DNA from: Capsaspora owczarzaki ATCC 30864
Taxonomy: Eukaryota > Opisthokonta > Filasterea
Reading direction: 5' to 3'
Assembly (NCBI RefSeq): GCF_000151315.2
Contig: NW_011887307.1
Span: 686,876 to 750,875 of the forward strand
Length of the DNA: 64,000 nt
A program made the position numbers and the translations under genes. The notes below the pieces were generated by a model that worked only from the letters and a program-made list of their open reading frames with translations, searched no databases and had not been told where the DNA came from. Below are positions 58,683 to 64,000 of this stretch, in pieces (the stretch's first letter is position 1; each line of letters begins with the position of its first letter).

Positions 58683-61259
58683 ATGTCTGGAGCCAAGCGC
58701 CGCACGAACGAGAGCGACGACGGGTCGCACGCGGCCGATGAGCAGCACTACTCGTCGCTGAACCCGATGGCTGACCCCGCCGCGCACGACCCGACCGCCG
58801 AGATGGGCGAGTTTGAGGACATGTGGGAGGACGAAGAAGAGGAGAATGTCATTGAGGAGCAGGAGCAGCACCACGGCGGCAACATGATGGAGACGGACGA
58901 CGGCGACGATGACGAAGGTAAACCCTCTCTCTCTCTCTCTCTCGCTCTCTCGCTCTGTTCATCCCCTTCTGTTTCATCAGCATGTTCGTTCTCGAGCTTC
59001 GAGTCGCTGGACATCGATTGCCTCCCCACCCCCGCCCCACCCGTTTGGCTGGAGTTGCATTGGATTCTTTTTTTTTTTTTTGTTTTTTTTTTTTTTGCAG
59101 CGATCTCCACATGGTCCAGCCACATGGTCCTCGACTACCCTTGCATCCATTGTGCACTCTGCCGCTCAACCAACATGTTCATCGGTCTGCAAACACTCAC
59201 AGTTGCTTTCTTGTTTCTTGGGTCTGCGCTTGCGTGTTTTTGGGGGTTTTGGCTCTGCAGACGGAATGGCGCTTCAGCAGGACGAGGACGAGGACGAGGA
59301 CGACAACCGCCTGCCAGAGGTAACAACGAGCATCGACCACTTTGCCCCCCCCTCCCGACTCTGCCCATATGGCCAATTGCCGGATGGACAATCACAAAAC
59401 TCAACTGTTTGTTTCTGGGACTTGCAGGTCTATCTGCCTGGCGCGCCGCTGGAGGAAGGCGAAGTGCTCGAGGTCGACAACTCGGCTTACGACATGCTCC
59501 ACATGGTCAACGTCGAGTGGCCATGCTTGTCGTTTGACATTATCGAGCAGCCCATTGCAGAGGGCGCATCACTCAAGGTAACCACACACCACGCCTAGTC
59601 AAACTTGGTGCCGAAAGGGGGAGGGGGCGTGCTTTCCAGTCGAAATCAAAAGGGTTGCTCATCCACACTGGATTTCGTTTGTTTGGACACAGTTCCCGCT
59701 CACGGCCTACGCCATCGCTGGCACACAGGCCGAGCGCCAACCTCGCGATCGTCAAGATCCAAACAAACTCGTGCTGTTGAAGATGGCGCAGCTTCGACGA
59801 ACCATTCGCGATGACGAAGAGGAAGAGGCCGACATTGACGATGCCGACTCTGACACTGAGGACGATCCAGTGCTCGACAGTCGTACCATTCCCCACGACG
59901 GTGTTGTCAACCGCCTCCGCGTCGCTCCTCAACACAACAACATTGTCTGCACATGGAGCAGCAACCGCAAGGTCCACATTTGGAACGTTGCCACGCAGCT
60001 TTCCTCGTTCGACTCTGCCGTCGACCCCGAGGCTCTTGCAGCTCCAGTAGCACCCCTGTTTACCTTTTCGCGACACACCGACGAAGGCTATTCGATCGAT
60101 TGGTCTCCTCTTGTGGCTGGCCGGTGAGTTTTTGAATTCTTGATCGTTTTCGTCTTGCTCGGTTTTTTTTTTGGCTCATTCAGTCATTCATCTTTTGTGT
60201 TGTGTGGTTGGATTTTTTTGTTTGCAGAATGGTGAGCGGAGACTGCGATCGTAACATTTTCTTGTGGAACCCGCTGCCGAGCGGTACTTGGAAGGTCGAG
60301 GACAAGCCCTTCCGTGGACACACCGCGTCCGTCGAGGATTTGCAATGGTCGCCGGCAGAGCAGACTGTGCTTGCGTCATGCTCTGTCGATCGCACGGTCA
60401 AGATTTGGGATACTCGCAACAAGGGCACTGCCGCATTGTCGATCAATGCCCACAACTCTGATGTTAACGTAATTTCTTGGAGCCGGTACGAATTTTCTGC
60501 TCCGTTCTGCTGTGCCCTTTATTTTCGTTCCTTGCGCGAATTGCGTCCTCACCTTTTTCCATTCTCTTTTGTCTCTGTGTTGTCACAGACTGGTCCAGTA
60601 TTTGATTGTTTCTGGCGACGATGAAGGCGGTTTTAAGATTTGGGATTTGCGAAGTCCCGCACAGCCCGCTGCCGAGTTCAAGTGGCATACTCAAGCAATC
60701 ACGTCTGTCGAGTGGCATCCGTCGGATGAATCCGTTCTTGCTGTTGCAGGTACGGAGCACGATTTTGTTTTATCGTTTTTTTTTTTCTGTTTTTCTTTGT
60801 CGTTTTGCTTTTTTTTTCTGTGATGAGAACCATCGCTGCCGCCCCAGTCGTAATACGCACCAATACCCAGTGTGTTGTTTGACGACAAGCAGCAATCTTC
60901 CACAAGATGGAACCTGACACCACGCTTTCTTGTTTTTCACCCTTTCTACTTTTCCGGGTTTTCTCTTTCTTTAATGACGCTTTATTCACATTTCACTCAT
61001 TTTTCTCCGCTTGACCCTCTCTGTTTCTTTGCCCTTTTCTCTCGTAGGCGCGGACGACCAAGTTACTCTGTGGGATTTGTCGGTGGAACGCGACAACGCT
61101 CAGGCTGTTGAAGAAATCCAAAGCGTGCCTGCGCAGCTGCTGTTTATTCATCAAGGCCAACAAGAGCTTCGCGAGGTGCACTGGCACAAGCAGCATCCTG
61201 GCGTGCTCATGAGCACTGCTGGCTCTGGCATCAACGTTTTCAAGACCATTTCTGTTTGA
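58683..61259 (+). CDS. GRWD1: GRWD1/Rrb1 WD-repeat ribosome assembly chaperone
   Basis: Seven exons (58683-58917, 59261-59319, 59428-59577, 59693-60123, 60228-60485, 60589-60749, 61048-61259) give 501 residues. An acidic N terminus is followed by a CAF1-like helix ([19 protein letters not shown]) and WD repeats: [59 protein letters not shown]. The protein ends FKTISV as in human GRWD1 (FRTISV). A conserved acidic loop ([15 protein letters not shown]) sits between strands. The family is the dedicated chaperone of ribosomal protein uL3 (Rpl3) and works in early 60S assembly. Intron 6 hosts a box C/D snoRNA candidate, a usual host-gene arrangement for ribosome-related genes. Confidence 0.95.
60815..60922 (+). 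ncRNA. Intronic box C/D snoRNA candidate, copy 1
   Basis: About 101 bases within GRWD1 intron 6, starting with box C GTGATGA (60820-60826) and ending with box D CTGA (60914-60917). Flanking TTTCT and CACCA are not a strong terminal stem, so the ends are approximate. A C'-like TTTGACGA lies in the middle. It is repeated almost unchanged at 61444-61551 while the surrounding sequence is not, which shows constraint on this unit. The guide target is not identified. Confidence 0.65.
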
Positions 61260-61830
61260 GGCGGTCTTCAAGCAACCAGCTGCGCTTTTGCCACCACTCG
61301 ATTCGTTAATATCTGCGAGACATTCGTTTTTTCCTAGCCCGAGACTGCAATTGCTGTTTGTGTAAGCGGGGCTTTCTTGATTGACTTTGACTTTGTTTTC
61401 CTTTTTGTTTTCTCCTGCTTTCTTTTTTTTGTCTCTCTTGCCTTTTCTGTGATGAGAACCATCGCTGCCGCCCCAGTCGTAATACGCACCAATACCCAGT
61501 GTGCTGTTTGACGACAAGCAGCAATCTTCCACAAGATGGAACCTGACACGCTCTTCCTTTCACTTTTCGCGTCTCCTTCTCTGCCCCCTTTATCTGCTGT
61601 GCCTTTGAACCTGCCATTCGCTCTCTCACCCTCGCTCTGTTTTGGATGCTTGCTGTTAGGCTCCAGACGATTGTCTCCGCTAACCCCCAACCCCAACCCC
61701 TTCGGCGTGCCTGTCCTGTTTTGCCTGCCTGTCGTTATTAACACCCTGTATTATGACATTATTACATTTTTTTTCGAAAGAATTGAGCGATAGAAGCTAT
61801 CACCAATCTGATCAAACGACTGCATCCAAA
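61260..61830. other. Tail-to-tail region holding the second snoRNA copy
   Basis: Lies between GRWD1 and the hydrolase gene. Besides the snoRNA-like copy it is T- and C-rich, with no coding signal. The copy could lie in the GRWD1 3'UTR or in a separate transcript. Confidence 0.5.
61444..61551 (+). ncRNA. Box C/D snoRNA candidate, copy 2
   Basis: Matches copy 1 over about 101 bases with a single substitution noticed (C for T in the middle, GTGTGCTG against GTGTGTTG). Box C GTGATGA is at 61449-61455 and box D CTGA at 61543-61546. It sits 185 bases after the GRWD1 stop codon, outside any coding intron I can define. Confidence 0.6.
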
Positions 61831-62850
61831 CTACAAACCACTCACAACAAGTGGTGATGAGGGCGCCAGTCCCATCTTGGACGGCGCGCAGAACGCCGCT
61901 ACTGCCGAAGTTACAGTTTCAATCGAAGAGTCGGAGCTGAACATGTGATCTGCTGCCTGCACTGACACCATCTCAGAGCCTGCAGCGTGTCGGTGGAGCT
62001 CCAGGCTGTCGGCCTGCGGGATGACTGTGTCCGCTGTGCCGTGCACAAATTGAACACGACATGCCGCCCCGAGAAGGCGACACGCTTGCTGCATGTCCGT
62101 TGCCATCCGCTCATCCACCTCCTCTTGCGTAATGGTGATTGTGTGACGGGCCTTGACACGCGTTGATCGGAGCTCGAGGTCTTCCGGTCGGAAGAATTCG
62201 GGTGCGAGTGGCGAGACGCGCCATGGCATCGTACCCGTGGATTGCAGCTCTGCCAGCTGCTCTGGTGTGAATCTGCTTGTCATGGCAGCTTCCATCCAGC
62301 ATCGGGGCGCAATGGCGACGACGGAAAAGGGCGTGTGCACGCATCCCGCCAGATCCGCTGCTGTCGGGTTGTGAATCAGACCCGGCAGTTCGTTGGCGGC
62401 AAACATCAAGACTTCGTTGGCACCCTTTGAGTGGCCAACGAGGCCAATCGTGACGAGTCGATGCTCGCGCCACAGCGCTGAAATGGCAGCCCGGATCTCG
62501 GCCACGTCGCGCCGCAGCATGGAGAAGCGCGTCTCGCCGTCGCTCTCGCCCATGCCAGTCGAAAAGTCAAAGCGCAGCGTCCAGCACCCGGCGGCCCTGC
62601 GAACGGCGTCAGCAACGTCCTTGAGGAGTCGCTGGTCGCGGCAGCAGAACATGCCGTGGCAGACGAGCATGACTGCGCGACTGGGCTCGAGTCGCCGTGC
62701 CGTGGCATTGTCATGCAGGGGCTGTGCTTGTCCAAGAGTGGTCGTGGTCGTGGTGGTCGTGCTTGGCGGCGGGTCGAGTTGGCCTCGCAGCATGATGGGC
62801 GGCGCGTTTGGCTCGGCGCTGATTGCTGGAGCTTGGAACTGGACCTGCAT
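61831..62850 (-). CDS. Alpha/beta hydrolase (serine hydrolase)
   Basis: An intronless frame of 339 residues from ATG 62850. After a low-complexity start with a threonine run come AVMLVCHGMFCCRDQ (the oxyanion strand-turn HG), TLRFDFSTGMGESDG, the nucleophile elbow GLVGHSKGANEVLMF, an acid in FVHGTADTVIPQ and the histidine in VQAADHMFSS. Order and spacing fit the catalytic Ser-Asp-His of the alpha/beta hydrolase fold. The type is closest by eye to small esterase or acyl-peptidase-like hydrolases found in plants, fungi and bacteria. No signal peptide or membrane segment is present, so it is probably cytosolic. Substrate is unknown. Confidence 0.88.
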   Translation of the reverse strand: MQVQFQAPAISAEPNAPPIMLRGQLDPPPSTTTTTTTTLGQAQPLHDNATARRLEPSRAVMLVCHGMFCCRDQRLLKDVADAVRRAAGCWTLRFDFSTGMGESDGETRFSMLRRDVAEIRAAISALWREHRLVTIGLVGHSKGANEVLMFAANELPGLIHNPTAADLAGCVHTPFSVVAIAPRCWMEAAMTSRFTPEQLAELQSTGTMPWRVSPLAPEFFRPEDLELRSTRVKARHTITITQEEVDERMATDMQQACRLLGAACRVQFVHGTADTVIPQADSLELHRHAAGSEMVSVQAADHMFSSDSSIETVTSAVAAFCAPSKMGLAPSSPLVVSGL

Positions 62851-63117
62851 TCACCTTACAATAACATCGAGGACTGAGTAGTACAGTAGTCAAATGAAGA
62901 TGTCGGTGCAAGCTGGGATGGATTGTTTGACGAAGTAAGCTGCGTGTTTGGTTGTTTTGGCGTCTTCAGAGTTCAAGGTGACTCGTCCCACTCATGAGCC
63001 GACAGTCAAAATAAAAGGAGCAAAAAGGGGAAAAGGGGCCCTGGCAAAGTAACCCAAAGAGAAGAACAAAAACGAAAGAACAAAACGAGATCAGAACAAA
63101 AACAAACAAAAAAGAAG

Positions 63118-63236
63118 AGTTACAACAAGCAGTATTCCCGCGTGGTCTCCCACCGCAGTACTAACTACTCTCATGGTGGTTTAACTTCGCAGAGCGGAAC
63201 GGGATGCGGTGCATTCCACCAGATATGGCCGTAACT
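63118..63236 (-). rRNA. 5S ribosomal RNA
   Basis: On the minus strand 119 bases read as 5S rRNA, starting AGTTACGGCCATATCTGGTG and ending TGCTTGTTGTAACT. The ends pair over eight bases (AGTTACGG with TTGTAACT, including two G-U pairs). Universal segments are present: CCGCATCCCGTTCCGCTCTG, GCGAAGTTAAACC, GTTAGTACTGCGGTGGGAGA and CGGGAATAC. A TTTTTT stretch follows the 3' end within 5 bases, as expected of RNA polymerase III termination. It is transcribed with internal promoter elements and stands alone here, not in an rDNA unit. Confidence 0.97.
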
Positions 63237-63505
63237 GGAGTGTAAGAGTGGGTGCTGCGTTGAAGAGAGCGTTTCGAGTTTGCTGGTTGTTTTCATGCAA
63301 CTCGAAATCGTTCATCTTTCTTTTTCTTGTCAGCCATTGTGTGCTACCTGTATTTGAGCCAAAGACAAACACCACACTTTGCAATCTCGTGCTTTACTCT
63401 TCTTCTTCTTCTTCTTCTCGCTCTCTCCATTTTATTTCAATCTCAATCTTCTTCTTTTGCTGTTTCACTTTTTCGCGCCAAAAAGCGTCAGCTTTTCTTT
63501 GTTTC

Positions 63506-63536
<31 letters not shown>

Positions 63537-63663
63537 GATTCGGTCTCCATTGGAAGGCTCGCTTGCACCGCTCTCGGCTCTCCGCCGCGCTCGTTGGCCT
63601 AGCACACTCACCCACACACAGACACTCACACTCACACTCACACACTGCCCCAGCCCCAGCTCA
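63237..63663. other. Upstream region of the GRF-finger gene
   Basis: Between the 5S rRNA start and the next gene. Contains a TTC array (63400-63420), T-run 63509-63537 and CACTCA repeats (63609-63645). No gene seen. Confidence 0.5.
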
Positions 63664-63866
63664 ATGGCGCTGCGTGTCGCGCCAAAGTGCCCCGGCTGCG
63701 GCAAGATGGCCGTCTTGCTCGTCGCTGGCAGCACGTCCGCCAACAACTTTGGCCGCGAGTACTATGGCTGCCCGAGCTCGTGCCAGGGTCTGCGCTTCAT
63801 TGGCTGGGCAGATCGCTACAGCGCCCTGAGCATGTCCACCGGCGCCGCTGGAGCCGCATTGAGGTA
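63664..63866 (+). CDS. GRF-type zinc finger protein, first exon only
   Basis: ATG at 63664 opens a 68-residue exon whose residues 8-52 form a GRF zinc finger: CPGCGKMAVLLVAG, then the NFGREYYGCP signature, a second cysteine in SSCQGLRF and IGWAD at the end. GRF fingers bind single-stranded nucleic acid and occur in NEIL3, APE2, TOP3A and ZGRF1. The exon ends at an AG|GTAGCG donor-like site at 63866, and the rest of the gene, if any, is beyond the window. Without a donor the frame would stop at once, giving a tiny protein. Confidence 0.75.
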
Positions 63867-64000
63867 GCGATTTCGGCTGGTTGAGGGATTTCTGAAACAT
63901 TTCGATGCTGCATGTGCATTGGGTACTCGTCATTGACCATCTTTCGTATGATCTCACATTTTGACAATCGGTGTAATTTCCTGCATTTTTGGATGAATAA

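Overview
The window is nuclear DNA from a eukaryote. Genes are split by many short GT-AG introns (mostly 60-200 bases) with pyrimidine-rich acceptors, the coding sequence is moderately GC-rich, and a 5S rRNA gene lies near the right end. The gene set (SYCP2, an Abraxas-like protein, a TM2-domain protein, an ELM2-SANT corepressor with GATA fingers, ASCC1, ZC3HC1) points to Opisthokonta, probably a unicellular relative of animals. The RI-type LRR repeats of the pattern 'GDAGAQAIAEALKVNTT', one repeat per exon, recall filastereans such as Capsaspora. That species-level guess is an inference from memory, not shown by the sequence.

Layout. 0.3-6.7 kb is the least conserved part: a multi-exon P-loop ATPase of RHS/Crinkler character, a coding-like fragment, a minus-strand LRR gene interrupted by an LRR segment in the opposite orientation, and another small remnant. 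7.0-12.7 kb has OSTC (oligosaccharyltransferase), a small unknown protein and two Golgi-type glycosyltransferase genes; the second of these has a reading-frame break. 13.1-27 kb is nuclear and RNA-related: a Tra2-like SR protein, ZC3HC1, SYCP2 and DDX24/Mak5. 27-37.4 kb carries NAD+ synthetase, exosome subunit RRP46/EXOSC5, ASCC1 and cofactor-independent phosphoglycerate mutase. 38-46.5 kb holds a large AT-hook ORF, a TM2D protein, NUBPL, a histone H2A with an extended N terminus, and a two-RRM protein with a presequence-like start. 47.5-58.4 kb is more open: a 620-residue unknown, an Abraxas-like gene, and a 1034-residue ELM2-SANT-GATA-C2H2-GATA protein. 58.7-64 kb has GRWD1, two near-identical box C/D snoRNA candidates (one intronic), an alpha/beta hydrolase, 5S rRNA and the start of a GRF zinc-finger gene.

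How genes relate. This is a eukaryotic patchwork without operons. Several functions nevertheless recur. DDX24, GRWD1, the snoRNAs, the 5S gene and the exosome subunit all belong to ribosome or RNA production. SYCP2, the Abraxas-like gene and ASCC1 have homologues acting on meiotic chromosomes or in DNA damage. Three head-to-head pairs (ZC3HC1/SYCP2, DDX24/NADSYN1, NUBPL/H2A) have 177-311 bases between start codons. Several tail-to-tail pairs are separated by only 90-210 bases.

Exon structures were worked out by hand from splice signals, reading phase and remembered family alignments. Where phases close exactly I give exon coordinates. Coordinates of the DDX24 exons may be off by a base. No retrovirus, LTR, Polinton or other capsid- or envelope-bearing element, no DNA transposon or LINE, and no CRISPR array was seen.
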